Assembly: GCA_017479265.1 (NCBI GenBank)
Contig: JAFVCK010000041.1
Coordinates: 1-64,000 of the forward strand
Reading direction: 5' to 3'
Source: Bacteroidales bacterium
GTDB taxonomy: Bacteria > Bacteroidota > Bacteroidia > Bacteroidales > UBA932
DNA length: 64,000 nucleotides
Shown: positions 25,357 to 33,646 of the stretch, piece by piece
Layout: each line of letters begins with the position of its first letter
Position numbering within the stretch: position 1 is the first letter of the stretch
Notes under the pieces: generated by a model
What the model saw: only the letters and a program-made list of their open reading frames with translations
Database searches by the model: none
Told to the model about the DNA's origin: nothing
Program-made: the position numbers and the translations under genes

Positions 25357-26283
25357 ATGTCACAAACATTTTCTCAGGTCGCAGCCCTCTGGAAGGAGGA
25401 AAAGCGGCAGTATGTCAAGAAGGCTACATACGCAGTCTATCTCCAGCTTCTGAACGGGCACATAATTCCCTGCCTGGGCGAATATAAATCAGTGCAAGAA
25501 GCTGATGTCCAGGACTTTGTCAACTCCATGCTTTCCCGGGGATATGCCACCAAGACCGTCAAGGACACCTTGCTAGTGTTCAAGATGGTGATACGCTTCG
25601 GAAGCAGAATCGGGGCCTGGCCAAACATAAATTGCAGCGTGCATTTCCCTACGGAAAAAGAGCACGGCCGCAGACCAGCCGTGCTGTCGATTGCAAATCA
25701 GCAGAAACTGCTTAAGTACCTGAAAGACAACTTTTCTTTTAAGAACCTCGGTATATTGATATGTCTCAGCACTGGCCTCCGGATTGGAGAGGTGTGCGGC
25801 CTTCAGTGGGAAGATATGGATACGGAAAACGGCGTGGTCCATGTTAACAAGACGGTACAGCGCATATACATAGCCGACGGTGAGTACAAGGAGTATTTTC
25901 TGTCTATAGGCTCACCTAAGACTCCGTCGGCCTTGAGGGATATCCCAATGACTACGGAACTTATGAACATAGCAAAGCCGCTGAAAAAGATTATAAATAA
26001 CAGGTTCTATGTGGTCTCAAACGGCCCATCCCCTCTTGAGCCGCGCACACTCAGGCACTATTTCAACAAGCTGCTGGCGAAGCTGGACATACCTCCTATC
26101 CGCTTCCATTCCCTCCGCCACAGCTTTGCGACCCGGTGCATAGAGAGCAAATGCGACTACAAGACAGTGTCCGTCATTCTGGGGCACGCTTCGATTTCAA
26201 CGACCATGGACCTGTACGTCCATCCCGGATTTGAAGAGAAAAAGCGCTGCATTGAGAAAATGGCAAGGAGTCTGAGGCGATGA
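25357..26283 (+). CDS. Tyrosine recombinase (phage-integrase family)
   Basis: A site-specific DNA recombinase of 308 residues. It has an N-terminal SAM-like core-binding domain (about 5-85) and a catalytic domain with the complete set: Arg142 (STGLRIGE), Lys188, His251 and Arg254 (HSLRH), His277 (LGHAS) and the Tyr287 nucleophile (MDLYVHP). It lacks the Arm-binding N-terminal domain of large conjugative-element integrases, and its length is nearer to XerC/D and the Bacteroides invertases. It stands alone: no excisionase, att duplication or mobile cargo is visible, and the next gene converges 1 nt away. The inverted repeat at its promoter suggests self-control or a recombination site. It may be a domesticated invertase or the relic of an integrated element. 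Confidence 0.9.
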   Translation: MSQTFSQVAALWKEEKRQYVKKATYAVYLQLLNGHIIPCLGEYKSVQEADVQDFVNSMLSRGYATKTVKDTLLVFKMVIRFGSRIGAWPNINCSVHFPTEKEHGRRPAVLSIANQQKLLKYLKDNFSFKNLGILICLSTGLRIGEVCGLQWEDMDTENGVVHVNKTVQRIYIADGEYKEYFLSIGSPKTPSALRDIPMTTELMNIAKPLKKIINNRFYVVSNGPSPLEPRTLRHYFNKLLAKLDIPPIRFHSLRHSFATRCIESKCDYKTVSVILGHASISTTMDLYVHPGFEEKKRCIEKMARSLRR

Positions 26284-26284
26284 A

Positions 26285-27703
26285 TCACTTCGCGGATTTC
26301 GACACGAGCATCAGTCCGGCGAAGGTGAGGGCGGCGTTGAGAAGGAGGAGTTCGTAGCTGAAATGATATCCGCCAAACCATGCGGCGGAGTTGAGGTCGA
26401 GCACAAGGCAGACGAGCGGGGCGGCTATTGCGATGAACGGCACGGCGCGGCCGCGGACTGCACGGCGCGTAAGGATGCCGAAGGCGAACATACCAAGAAT
26501 GGGCCCGTAGGTATAGCTGGCAAGGCGATACACGGCATCGATAGCGCTGGTGTTGTTGAGAGCGTTGAACACCACAATCGTGACGGCCATCAGGGCGGCC
26601 ATTGCGAGGTGGACCCTCTTGCGCATAGTCGTTACAGAAGCCTCGCTGCGGCCCTTGACGGACAGGATATCCACCGTGAACGAGGTCGTCAGCGCGGTAA
26701 GCGCGGAGCCGCCGGCTCCGTAGGCGCAGGACACAAGCCCGAGGACGAAGAGTATGCCCACGACGGAAGGAAGGCTGCCGCCGGTAGCCACGGCCGGGAA
26801 GAGCTTGTCGCCGCTCTGGGGAATGCCGACGGCATCGGCATAAGCATACAGCATAGCCCCGAGGCAGAGGAAGAGGAATATCACGACCACCTGCAACAAA
26901 CTGCTGACTATCAGGTTTTTCTGAGAATCGCGATGGTCGCGACAGCTAAGCGTGCGCTGCATCAGGTCCTGGTCCATTCCGGTAGTCGCCACTACGACGA
27001 ACAGCCCTCCGAGGAACTGCTTCCAGAAATACTGCGGATGGGCTATGTCGTCAAAATAAAACACCCTCTGCCCCTCAATGGCGGACAGGCCTTCGCCAGA
27101 CGAGGCGATGAACACCATGGTCAGCACCACCGTCAGCACCATTACGGCCGTCTTGAGCACATCGGTCCATATTATGGACTTCACTCCCCCGCGCCAGGTA
27201 TAGGCCAGGACTATGGCCACGTTGATGAGGGCATTGAGCCAGAAAGGAAGGCCCAAGGGACCGAAAACCAGCATCTGCAGCACAAGGCAGACAAGATAGA
27301 GCCTCACCGAAGAGCCCAGCAGCTTGGAAATAAAGAAGAACCATGCTCCCGTGCGGTACGGGGTCATGCCGAGCCGCTGCTCCAAGTACTGATATATGGA
27401 CACGACCTGCAGCCTGTAATATAGAGGTGTAAGCACGAAGGCTATCACGAGATATCCGGCTATGAACCCGAGGCACATCTGCAAGTAGCCGAAGCCGCTC
27501 GAGCCCACCATGCCCGGTACGGAAACGAAGGTCACCCCCGACATGCAGGAGCCTATCATGGCTATGGCGACCACCCACCATTTCTCGCTGCGGTCCCCCC
27601 TGAAGAACGTCATGTTACCGGCTCCGCGAGAGGAAATGCGGGACACCGTAAACATCAGGACGAAGTAGGCCGCTATCGTCAATATTACCGAAAACGCACT
27701 CAT
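26285..27703 (-). CDS. Sodium:solute symporter (SSS family)
   Basis: A 13-helix sodium-coupled transporter of the inner membrane, 472 residues. Family patterns include GSCMSGVTFVSVPG, the LEQRLG stretch after helix 3, AYTWRGGVKSIIWTD, and TTGMDQDLMQRTLSCRD, which corresponds to the conserved loop before helix 8. The substrate cannot be assigned. I chose the ATG at 27703 (MSAFSVILTIAAYFV) because the -7 box at 27713-27720 lies only 9 nt upstream; ATGs at 27724 and 27745 would precede the transcript start. The result is an almost leaderless transcript. Confidence 0.88.
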   Translation of the reverse strand: MSAFSVILTIAAYFVLMFTVSRISSRGAGNMTFFRGDRSEKWWVVAIAMIGSCMSGVTFVSVPGMVGSSGFGYLQMCLGFIAGYLVIAFVLTPLYYRLQVVSIYQYLEQRLGMTPYRTGAWFFFISKLLGSSVRLYLVCLVLQMLVFGPLGLPFWLNALINVAIVLAYTWRGGVKSIIWTDVLKTAVMVLTVVLTMVFIASSGEGLSAIEGQRVFYFDDIAHPQYFWKQFLGGLFVVVATTGMDQDLMQRTLSCRDHRDSQKNLIVSSLLQVVVIFLFLCLGAMLYAYADAVGIPQSGDKLFPAVATGGSLPSVVGILFVLGLVSCAYGAGGSALTALTTSFTVDILSVKGRSEASVTTMRKRVHLAMAALMAVTIVVFNALNNTSAIDAVYRLASYTYGPILGMFAFGILTRRAVRGRAVPFIAIAAPLVCLVLDLNSAAWFGGYHFSYELLLLNAALTFAGLMLVSKSAK

Positions 27704-27712
27704 ACAAAAGAC

Positions 27713-27720
27713 AAAATTAG
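27713..27720 (-). promoter_or_regulatory. -7 box for the SSS transporter, very short leader
   Basis: TAATTTTG on the minus strand, exact TAnnTTTG, only 9 nt from the proposed start at 27703. Confidence 0.5.
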
Positions 27721-27752
27721 TCATTTTTGGGCGCATATTCAGCATTTTTTAC

Positions 27753-27760
27753 TAACTTAG
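27753..27760 (+). promoter_or_regulatory. Probable -7 box for aquaporin
   Basis: TAACTTAG, one mismatch to TAnnTTTG, with TTTG at 27726-27729 as possible upstream element; 33 nt before the ATG. Confidence 0.4.
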
Positions 27761-27793
27761 TGCCATTGAAACCATAAACCAAAGGTACAAATT

Positions 27794-28474
27794 ATGAAAA
27801 AGTACATTGCTGAGTGTATAGGAACAATGGTTCTCACACTCCTTGGCTGCGGTACAGCAGTATTCCTCGGTTGCGGTGACACCGCAGGCGTAGTGGGCAC
27901 AGCCCTCGCATTCGGCCTCTCCGTAGTTGCCATGGCATACGCCATCGGCGGCATCTCCGGTTGCCACATCAATCCCGCCATCACCCTCGGCGTAGCTCTC
28001 TCCGGCCGTATGAGCTGGAAGGATGCCTGCGGATATTGGGTAGGCCAGATTGTAGGCGGTATACTCGGTGCAGCCATACTCTTCCTCATCGTCAAGGTGA
28101 CCGGAGCTCCCGGCGCAATGGGTAACCCTGCAGGCCTCGGCACCAACGCCGTCGCCAATGCCGGAGGCGTAGGCGGTGCATTCCTCGTAGAGTGCGTTGC
28201 CACCTTCATCTTCGTGCTCGTAGTTCTCGGTACCACCACTCCCAAGATTGGTGCAGGCAACCACGCAGGCATAGCCATCGGTCTCACCCTGGTGCTCGTT
28301 CACCTGGTGTGCATCAACCTGACCGGTACTTCCGTGAACCCCGCCCGTTCCATAGGCCCCGCTCTCTTCGTAGGCGGACAGGCCCTCAAGGACCTCTGGG
28401 TGTTCATCGTAGCCCCTCTCGTTGGCGGTGCATTGAGCGCATGCGTATGGGGTGCAATCGCTCCCAAGGAGTAA
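27794..28474 (+). CDS. aqpZ: Aquaporin Z-type water channel
   Basis: A six-helix channel of the MIP family, 226 residues, in the inner membrane. Both NPA boxes are present: HINPAIT (about 59-64) and SVNPARS (about 178-184). The selectivity filter looks water-specific as in AqpZ: Phe in LAFGL, His in LVHLV, Thr in GTSVNP and the Arg after the second NPA. Glycerol facilitators have a Gly in place of that His and extra residues after the NPA boxes, which are absent here. Codon use is strongly biased and a bidirectional terminator follows, both consistent with high expression. Confidence 0.93.
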   Translation: MKKYIAECIGTMVLTLLGCGTAVFLGCGDTAGVVGTALAFGLSVVAMAYAIGGISGCHINPAITLGVALSGRMSWKDACGYWVGQIVGGILGAAILFLIVKVTGAPGAMGNPAGLGTNAVANAGGVGGAFLVECVATFIFVLVVLGTTTPKIGAGNHAGIAIGLTLVLVHLVCINLTGTSVNPARSIGPALFVGGQALKDLWVFIVAPLVGGALSACVWGAIAPKE

Positions 28475-28493
28475 ACAACTCAACTAAAAAAAG

Positions 28494-28525
28494 GACCGGC
28501 CCATCACTGAGCCGGTCTTTTTTTT
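28494..28525. terminator. Bidirectional terminator between aqpZ and the convergent gene
   Basis: GACCGGC and GCCGGTC form a perfect 7-bp stem with a 10-nt loop, with a T-run on the plus side and an A-run upstream that gives a T-run on the minus side. Confidence 0.88.
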
Positions 28526-28541
28526 GTACCAAAATCTTCTG

Positions 28542-29111
28542 TCAGAAGTTAAGCGACAGGCCAACGCCGTGAGGCTGGAGGCCGAATTGCATCCTCGGAG
28601 CGGACTTCTGGTTGAAATCTTCCGCTATCCAGCGCATGCGGCCGGAACCTATGGCAGCGAAAGGAATGCCCACCTCCAGGGCAATGCCTCCGGCAACCAC
28701 TCCGATGGTACCAAGGGCGAACAACACCGTACCGGCAGTGACACCGGCGGAATTGACGCTGGCGGAAACATGATTCACTCCCTGCACGTCCGTATATGTA
28801 TTAATGTTGCGGGAAGTACCAAGGTAAATGGACCCCGTGACAATCATGACAAGGCCTGCTCCGGTCACGGGCGCACCGACCTTGATGAGGGTCATGCCTA
28901 TCCTGCGCTGCTTGCTGGCACCGACATAGGTCTCATTGTAAATCTCTGATCCGATGACCTGCGAAACCTCGTAGGGAGACAGCTTGACGCCGTTGAGATA
29001 AAGCTCGCCATGGCTGTATTCCATTCGGTCGCCATAGGCAGGGTCCACCTGGGCGAAGACACCCGCGCAGGATGCCGCCGCCAAGATGATAATAGTCAGT
29101 AATCGTTTCAT
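28542..29111 (-). CDS. Exported protein of unknown function with membrane-like segments
   Basis: Not recognised as a named family. The 189-residue product has a signal peptide ending at GVFAQ (start 29111), then a short SPYEVSQVIG region and two or three glycine-rich hydrophobic stretches (GAPVTGAGLVMIVTGSIYLG, AGVTAGTVLFALGTIGVVAGG), and ends in an aromatic strand (GVGLSLNF) as in outer-membrane beta proteins. It lies 10 nt downstream of the TPR/OmpA-like gene and is probably expressed with it. Outer-membrane location is inference. Confidence 0.72.
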   Translation of the reverse strand: MKRLLTIIILAAASCAGVFAQVDPAYGDRMEYSHGELYLNGVKLSPYEVSQVIGSEIYNETYVGASKQRRIGMTLIKVGAPVTGAGLVMIVTGSIYLGTSRNINTYTDVQGVNHVSASVNSAGVTAGTVLFALGTIGVVAGGIALEVGIPFAAIGSGRMRWIAEDFNQKSAPRMQFGLQPHGVGLSLNF

Positions 29112-29121
29112 ATTCAAGTGT

Positions 29122-30759
29122 TTATCTATACTGTGCAAACTCCACGTCCTTCTCTGCACGCTCAGCGAGGGCTTTCACCTTGCCGGCCTTGTCAAGGCAG
29201 TCTGCCACGGCCTCTGCATCGCCCTGGCGGGCGGCTATGATGGCACGAAGGTAGTTGGACCTGGGGCACTGGCAGGTGAGGGCCTTGGAAGCGGCCTGGG
29301 GATTGTCCACCAGAATCTGGGCGAGGGCTGCGTTGAATCCGGTCTCGTTCTTGAGGGCGGCTGCGGCCTTGTCATATTCGCCGCGAAGGATATCGACTAC
29401 GGCCTGGTTGCGGGCGGAAGCCTCGGTGCCGGCCTTCTTGAAATGCTTGGCTGCTGCATCCAGCTCGTTGTTGCGCAGGGCCACTACGCCAAGGGCGTTT
29501 TCAATGTCGGCATCCTTCTCCTTGACAGAAGCGAAAGCCTTGCCTGCATCTGCAATCTTGCCGCTCTTGAGAAGGGCCACGCCGAGGTTGAAACGGGCGC
29601 GGTCGCTGTCATACTTGTCGGCGGCCTTGCGGTAGAGGTCTATCTTCTTGGAATTGTCCTTCACCAGGGAAGCGGCACGCAGAAGGGCCTCCTCGTCCAG
29701 CACGTCGGTATTGTCCTCGACAAGGGCGAGCAGTTCCTCGGAAGAATAGTTCTGATATTCGACATTGGCGATGAACCTTGCACGGCGGAGTTCGGGAAGA
29801 ACGGAACTCTTCAGGGAGGTATAGACCTCGGAAATGTTCTTGATTTCGCTCTCGCGCACGGCAGGGTCGCTGTACATGTTCAAAACCCTGAGAATCAGGT
29901 CCTTGTCCTCAATGTCAGACTTGGCTACGAGCTCCTGGAAGCCCTCCCAGTCCTGACCTACGCTCTTGACGGTGGTCTCGCCGGTATCCTTGCCCTTGGT
30001 CACCTTGTCGAAGGCCTGGCCGGCGGACTTGGAACGCTTGTCGGAGAGCTTGGTGTTGAGGTCCTTGCCGCCGTCGGGGGAAGCATAAGCCACCACCTCG
30101 GTGCCGGTGAGAGTCTTGCGGCTGTTGGACTTGATCTCGTCCAGAGCGGCCTGGAAATCCTTGACTGACTTGGAGTTAATCTCCTTGCCGGAGACATCGG
30201 AGGAATTGATTCCGTAGAGAATCTGGCCCTCTTCGGTCTGGACCAGTATTTCCTGATAATTGTCTGCCTTGTAAGGGATATTGCCCTCAGCCTCTACCAG
30301 CATGTAGGTGGTGTTGCAACCGTCGGCGACCTTCTTGATGGGCAGGTCCCAGCTCTTGTTCTTATATTTGACCTTACCACGGAGCACCAGGCGGGCGCTC
30401 TCCATACCCTCGACATAGTCGAAATGCACCCTTTCACGGACTGTCTGGCCCTTGGAAGAAACGGCCTTGTAGTTGTCCTTCACCTTCTCGCCCTGATACA
30501 TGAAAGGCTCCATTTCGGCCTCGCCGCCTTCGTAAAGCAGCACGGGAATGACCTCGAGAATGGCGTTGGGATGGAAATATCCGTCGGGATAAGTAACTGA
30601 TACAGTGGCATCTATCTCACCTGCAACTACTTCCAGCACCGCAGGATTGCATTGCACTTTGACATTCTCGGCGAGCTCCGCCATCTTGGCCGCTGAAGAG
30701 CAGGCTACGGCTGCCGCGGCGCAAAGTCCGGCAGCGGCAATCTTGAAAATATTCTTCAT
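29122..30759 (-). CDS. Lipoprotein with OmpA-like middle domain and TPR-like C-terminal half
   Basis: The 545-residue product has a lipoprotein signal (AAAAVACSSAAK; start 30759), a beta-rich N-terminal domain, an OmpA-like peptidoglycan-binding segment around 205-260 (TGTEVVAYASPDGGKDLNTKLSDKRS is split here as EVVAYASPDGG and LNTKLSDKRS), and TPR-like helices from about 360 to the end (for example RFNLGVALLKSGKIADAGKAF). The plan suits a periplasmic scaffold between outer membrane and peptidoglycan. The -7 box at 30789-30796 excludes the ATG at 30789. The next gene follows after 10 nt. Codon bias suggests strong expression. Confidence 0.8.
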   Translation of the reverse strand: MKNIFKIAAAGLCAAAAVACSSAAKMAELAENVKVQCNPAVLEVVAGEIDATVSVTYPDGYFHPNAILEVIPVLLYEGGEAEMEPFMYQGEKVKDNYKAVSSKGQTVRERVHFDYVEGMESARLVLRGKVKYKNKSWDLPIKKVADGCNTTYMLVEAEGNIPYKADNYQEILVQTEEGQILYGINSSDVSGKEINSKSVKDFQAALDEIKSNSRKTLTGTEVVAYASPDGGKDLNTKLSDKRSKSAGQAFDKVTKGKDTGETTVKSVGQDWEGFQELVAKSDIEDKDLILRVLNMYSDPAVRESEIKNISEVYTSLKSSVLPELRRARFIANVEYQNYSSEELLALVEDNTDVLDEEALLRAASLVKDNSKKIDLYRKAADKYDSDRARFNLGVALLKSGKIADAGKAFASVKEKDADIENALGVVALRNNELDAAAKHFKKAGTEASARNQAVVDILRGEYDKAAAALKNETGFNAALAQILVDNPQAASKALTCQCPRSNYLRAIIAARQGDAEAVADCLDKAGKVKALAERAEKDVEFAQYR

Positions 30760-30788
30760 ATATCGCATCAATTGTGTTTTCATTTGCA

Positions 30789-30796
30789 CAAATATA
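30789..30796 (-). promoter_or_regulatory. -7 box for the TPR/OmpA-like lipoprotein
   Basis: TATATTTG on the minus strand, exact TAnnTTTG, 29 nt upstream of the start at 30759. Confidence 0.65.
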
Positions 30797-30838
30797 ATAA
30801 GAATATGGCATTTTTTGACATCGTGCCGGATTTTTTGC

Positions 30839-30846
30839 TAAATTTG
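30839..30846 (+). promoter_or_regulatory. -7 box of the lptE-secG-clpB operon, very short leader
   Basis: TAAATTTG, exact TAnnTTTG, only 7 nt before the ATG at 30854, which implies a leader of a few bases at most. Confidence 0.55.
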
Positions 30847-30853
30847 CATACTT

Positions 30854-32098
30854 ATGGACTCAAACGAATTACAAAAACTTAAGAATAAGTTCGACATAAT
30901 AGGAAACGACCCCGGGCTGAACAGGGCGCTGGAAATGGCCGTGGCCGTCGCCCCGACCGACCTTACGGTGCTCGTTACCGGAGAGAGCGGAGTAGGCAAG
31001 GAGAACATACCCAAAATCATACACCAGTACAGCCGCAGGCGCAACGGGAAGTATTTCGCGGTCAACTGCGGAGCCATTCCCGAAGGCACCATAGAGTCGG
31101 AGCTTTTCGGCCATGAGAAGGGCTCCTTCACAGGGGCCATAGAGGCCAGGAAAGGATATTTCGAAGAGGCCGACGGCGGCACGTTGTTCCTGGACGAGGT
31201 CGGCGAACTGCCCCTCCCCTACCAGGCCAAGCTGCTGAGAGTGCTCCAGGACGGGGAATACACCCGCGTGGGCTCCTCCAAGGTCAGCAAGACGGATGTC
31301 AGGGTGATAGCGGCGACGAACGTGGACCTGCGCTATGCAGTGTCCCAGGGCAAGTTCCGCGCAGACCTCTACTACAGGCTCAACGCCATACAGATTTCCA
31401 TGCCTTCGCTGCGCGAGAGAAAGGAGGATATCTACCTGCTGTTCAGGAAGTTCACTTCGGACTTCTCGGAGAAATACGGCATGCGCAAGATAAACCTGAC
31501 GCACGACGGGATAGAACTTCTGAGACGCTACCGCTGGCCCGGCAACATACGCCAGCTCAAGAATATAGCCGAGACGGTGGAAGCGCTTGAGTCAGAGAAG
31601 CTTATAGCGGGAGCGGAGAGGTTCGAGGTCAATGCCGCGACGCTGTCGCAGTACATTCCCAAGGACGACCCCAACGCCCTGCCGGTCAAGGTGGGCGAAA
31701 GTGGGCGCGGAGGCCTTTCAGACGAAGAGAAGCAGGAGATATTCTCGGCCATATACAACCTCAGCGCGAAGGTAAGCGAGCTGGAGAAAATGGTCCGGGG
31801 CGGCAATTTCACTCCCATTCCGGAGAATGTGCAGCCGCCCGAACAGCAGTGGGTCAGCCGTCCTGCCGAATGGGACGACGTGGACATACAGGAAGACCTG
31901 GAGCCCGCCAAGCCGCAGGTACACAGCGACGCAGACAGTTCGCTTTCCATACGGGGGGCCAGCGAGGACCTCATCCGAAAGGCTCTCGAGAAGCATAACG
32001 GCAACCGCAAGAAGGCTGCCGAGGAGCTGGGCATTTCGGAGCGCACCCTCTACCGCAAGCTTCCGCCCGAATACAAAAACGCCAAGAGCAATGAATAG
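30854..32098 (+). CDS. Sigma-54-type AAA+ activator with Fis HTH, no receiver domain
   Basis: An NtrC-family activator that would remodel sigma-54 RNA polymerase. The 414-residue protein begins almost directly with the AAA+ domain: Walker A GESGVGK (43-49), a GSFTGA loop (90-95, the sigma-54 contact motif with Ser in place of the first Ala), Walker B TLFLDE (110-115) and the [11 protein letters not shown] sensor II region. A linker rich in acidic residues follows, then a Fis-type HTH at the end ([20 protein letters not shown]). There is no phosphoacceptor domain, so activity is probably set by level or by a partner. Known in Bacteroidetes next to lptE and secG, as here. It overlaps lptE by 8 nt. 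Confidence 0.9.
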   Translation: MDSNELQKLKNKFDIIGNDPGLNRALEMAVAVAPTDLTVLVTGESGVGKENIPKIIHQYSRRRNGKYFAVNCGAIPEGTIESELFGHEKGSFTGAIEARKGYFEEADGGTLFLDEVGELPLPYQAKLLRVLQDGEYTRVGSSKVSKTDVRVIAATNVDLRYAVSQGKFRADLYYRLNAIQISMPSLRERKEDIYLLFRKFTSDFSEKYGMRKINLTHDGIELLRRYRWPGNIRQLKNIAETVEALESEKLIAGAERFEVNAATLSQYIPKDDPNALPVKVGESGRGGLSDEEKQEIFSAIYNLSAKVSELEKMVRGGNFTPIPENVQPPEQQWVSRPAEWDDVDIQEDLEPAKPQVHSDADSSLSIRGASEDLIRKALEKHNGNRKKAAEELGISERTLYRKLPPEYKNAKSNE

Positions 32099-32603
32099 GA
32101 TTTACGCAATGCTGACGGCATTGGCACTGCTGCTGCCGATAGGAGGATGCAATATCATAAGATATTCATTCTCAGGTACTTCCATAGACCCGTCAGTAAA
32201 GACCATCACTATCAATTACTTCGATTACACGGCTCTCCGCGTCAATCCGAGCCTGTCCAACGACCTGACCGAGGCCCTGCAGGACAAGTTCCGCAAGATG
32301 ACGAGGCTGGAGCAGGTGGACGTGGACGGCGACCTGGAGATTACCGGGGCGGTGTCGGGATATGACGTGAAGGCCACGGCGGTCACAGCGAACGAAGTCG
32401 CGGCGCAGAACCGCCTTACCGTCACGGTGAAGATTTCCTACCAGAACAGAAAATTCCCCGAGGAGGACTTCGAGAAGTCCTTTTCGGCATACGCAGATTA
32501 CGATTCCACCCAGTCCCTGGATGCCGTGGAAGGCACATTGTGCGAGGAAATAGTGGACAAGTTGGTGGAAGACATCCTGAATGCTACCGTAGCCAACTGG
32601 TAA
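32091..32603 (+). CDS. lptE: LptE, LPS-assembly outer-membrane lipoprotein
   Basis: LptE plugs the LptD barrel that delivers lipopolysaccharide to the outer leaflet. The 170-residue product has a lipoprotein signal (LLLPIGGC, Cys 20), and the Bacteroidetes LptE pattern: SFSGTSIDPSVKTITINYF, NPSLSNDLTEALQDKFRKM and GDLEITGAVSGYDVK. The ATG at 32091 lies inside the end of the activator gene, giving an 8-nt overlap; the frame is open further upstream but without a signal peptide. It is 1 nt from the next gene's start. Confidence 0.9.
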   Translation: MNRIYAMLTALALLLPIGGCNIIRYSFSGTSIDPSVKTITINYFDYTALRVNPSLSNDLTEALQDKFRKMTRLEQVDVDGDLEITGAVSGYDVKATAVTANEVAAQNRLTVTVKISYQNRKFPEEDFEKSFSAYADYDSTQSLDAVEGTLCEEIVDKLVEDILNATVANW

Positions 32604-32604
32604 T

Positions 32605-33186
32605 ATGTCGGACTATATCAACATAAAGAAACTCAACCCTGCCGAACTGGCCGGGGTAATAAACCTTTATCCCTGGTACGGGGCCGCCCGCAAGGAACTT
32701 TGCGTGCGCATGGCCCGGGAAGGCGGGGACCTCTGGGGTTCGGCCCAGTTCGAGGATGCGGCTTTCTACGTGGGTTCCAGGGGCATAATCTCCGACCTTC
32801 TGCGCGGAGGACGTTCCACAGACTGCAGCGACAAGGACGTAAGGGCCATACTGGAGTCCTACATGGCCCGCGACGAGGCCGCCCTGAAGCGCAATGTCAG
32901 GGCAGTGGGCGGGGATTTCTTCTCGCAGGACGAGTATGACGGCGTGAAGCAGGAGGAGGACAACGTGTTCAGCACCCTGGCCCGCAAGGCTTCCGAGGTC
33001 AAGGAGGATAACGGCGAATATGAACTCAGCGACGATTTCTGCACTGAGACCCTGGCCGAAATATACGCTGAACAAGGCTATTACGCACAGGCAAAACGCA
33101 TTTATTCCAAACTTTCCTTGAATTTTCCAGAAAAAAGTGCTTACTTTGCATCCCTTATTGAAAAAGTAAATAAACAAACGATATGA
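32605..33186 (+). CDS. Helical protein of unknown function between lptE and secG
   Basis: A soluble, probably cytoplasmic protein of 193 residues without signal peptide. The N-terminal part has LNPAELAGVINLYPWYGAAR, a pattern I recall from unnamed Bacteroidetes proteins at this position, and the C-terminal 40 residues form a TPR-like pair (TLAEIYAEQGYYAQAKRIY). The start is 1 nt after the lptE stop and the stop overlaps secG by 4 nt, so it is tightly bound into the operon. No function can be given. Confidence 0.8.
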   Translation: MSDYINIKKLNPAELAGVINLYPWYGAARKELCVRMAREGGDLWGSAQFEDAAFYVGSRGIISDLLRGGRSTDCSDKDVRAILESYMARDEAALKRNVRAVGGDFFSQDEYDGVKQEEDNVFSTLARKASEVKEDNGEYELSDDFCTETLAEIYAEQGYYAQAKRIYSKLSLNFPEKSAYFASLIEKVNKQTI

Positions 33187-33527
33187 ACAGCACATTATTT
33201 TTGGTTCTGACCATCCTGATTGTTATTGCAAGCGTGCTTCTTACCATAGTCGTTCTGCTTCAGAGCGGCAAGGACGGCGGTCTCGCCAGCAACTTCGTGT
33301 CAGCCAACCAGACTCTGGGCGTAAGGCAGACAGCCGACCTTCTTGAGAAATGGTCCTGGGGCCTCGTGGCATTCATCCTGGTTCTTTCCATCGCAACATC
33401 TTTCACCCTCGGCACAGGCCGCAGCAGCATGGATATCACCGACAAAATCGACCAGAATACCACCGAGCAGGTAGAGTTCCCTTCAGTTCCCGTCCAGACC
33501 GAGGCACCCGCAGCAGGGGCCGAGTAA
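33183..33527 (+). CDS. secG: SecG preprotein translocase subunit
   Basis: The small subunit of SecYEG that aids protein export. The 114-residue product has two transmembrane helices (about 4-25 and 57-77) joined by the family loop with [15 protein letters not shown] longer acidic C-terminal tail (about 35 residues rich in Glu, Gln, Pro) extends past the second helix. The start overlaps the previous stop (ATGA at 33183-33186). Confidence 0.92.
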   Translation: MNSTLFLVLTILIVIASVLLTIVVLLQSGKDGGLASNFVSANQTLGVRQTADLLEKWSWGLVAFILVLSIATSFTLGTGRSSMDITDKIDQNTTEQVEFPSVPVQTEAPAAGAE

Positions 33528-33540
33528 TCTGACAAACTGT

Positions 33541-33557
33541 CACACCTTCGCGGTGTG
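33541..33557. other. Hairpin between secG and clpB, followed by a possible promoter
   Basis: CACACC and GGTGTG pair over a TTCGC loop. TATATTTTG follows (33560-33568), one base longer than the -7 consensus. A separate clpB promoter or an mRNA processing site is possible. It does not match the CIRCE heat-shock operator. Confidence 0.4.
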
Positions 33558-33646
33558 GAATATATTTTGGACAGAAGCCGTTTGTTCTTCGGAGCAGACG
33601 GCAATTTCTGCATATATGCGCCGGAGAGCAAAAAGGAGATAAAGAA

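Noticed and set aside
25302..26283. Integrated mobile element around the tyrosine recombinase.
   Set aside because: Neighbours on both sides look like ordinary chromosomal genes, and no tRNA target, direct repeat, excisionase or mobilisation gene was seen.
33541..33557. CIRCE heat-shock operator before clpB.
   Set aside because: The hairpin CACACC/GGTGTG with a 5-nt loop does not match TTAGCACTC-N9-GAGTGCTAA.
33528..33646. A hidden Clp_N domain upstream of clpB.
   Set aside because: The 119 nt have stops and a hairpin and no Clp_N-like sequence in any frame.
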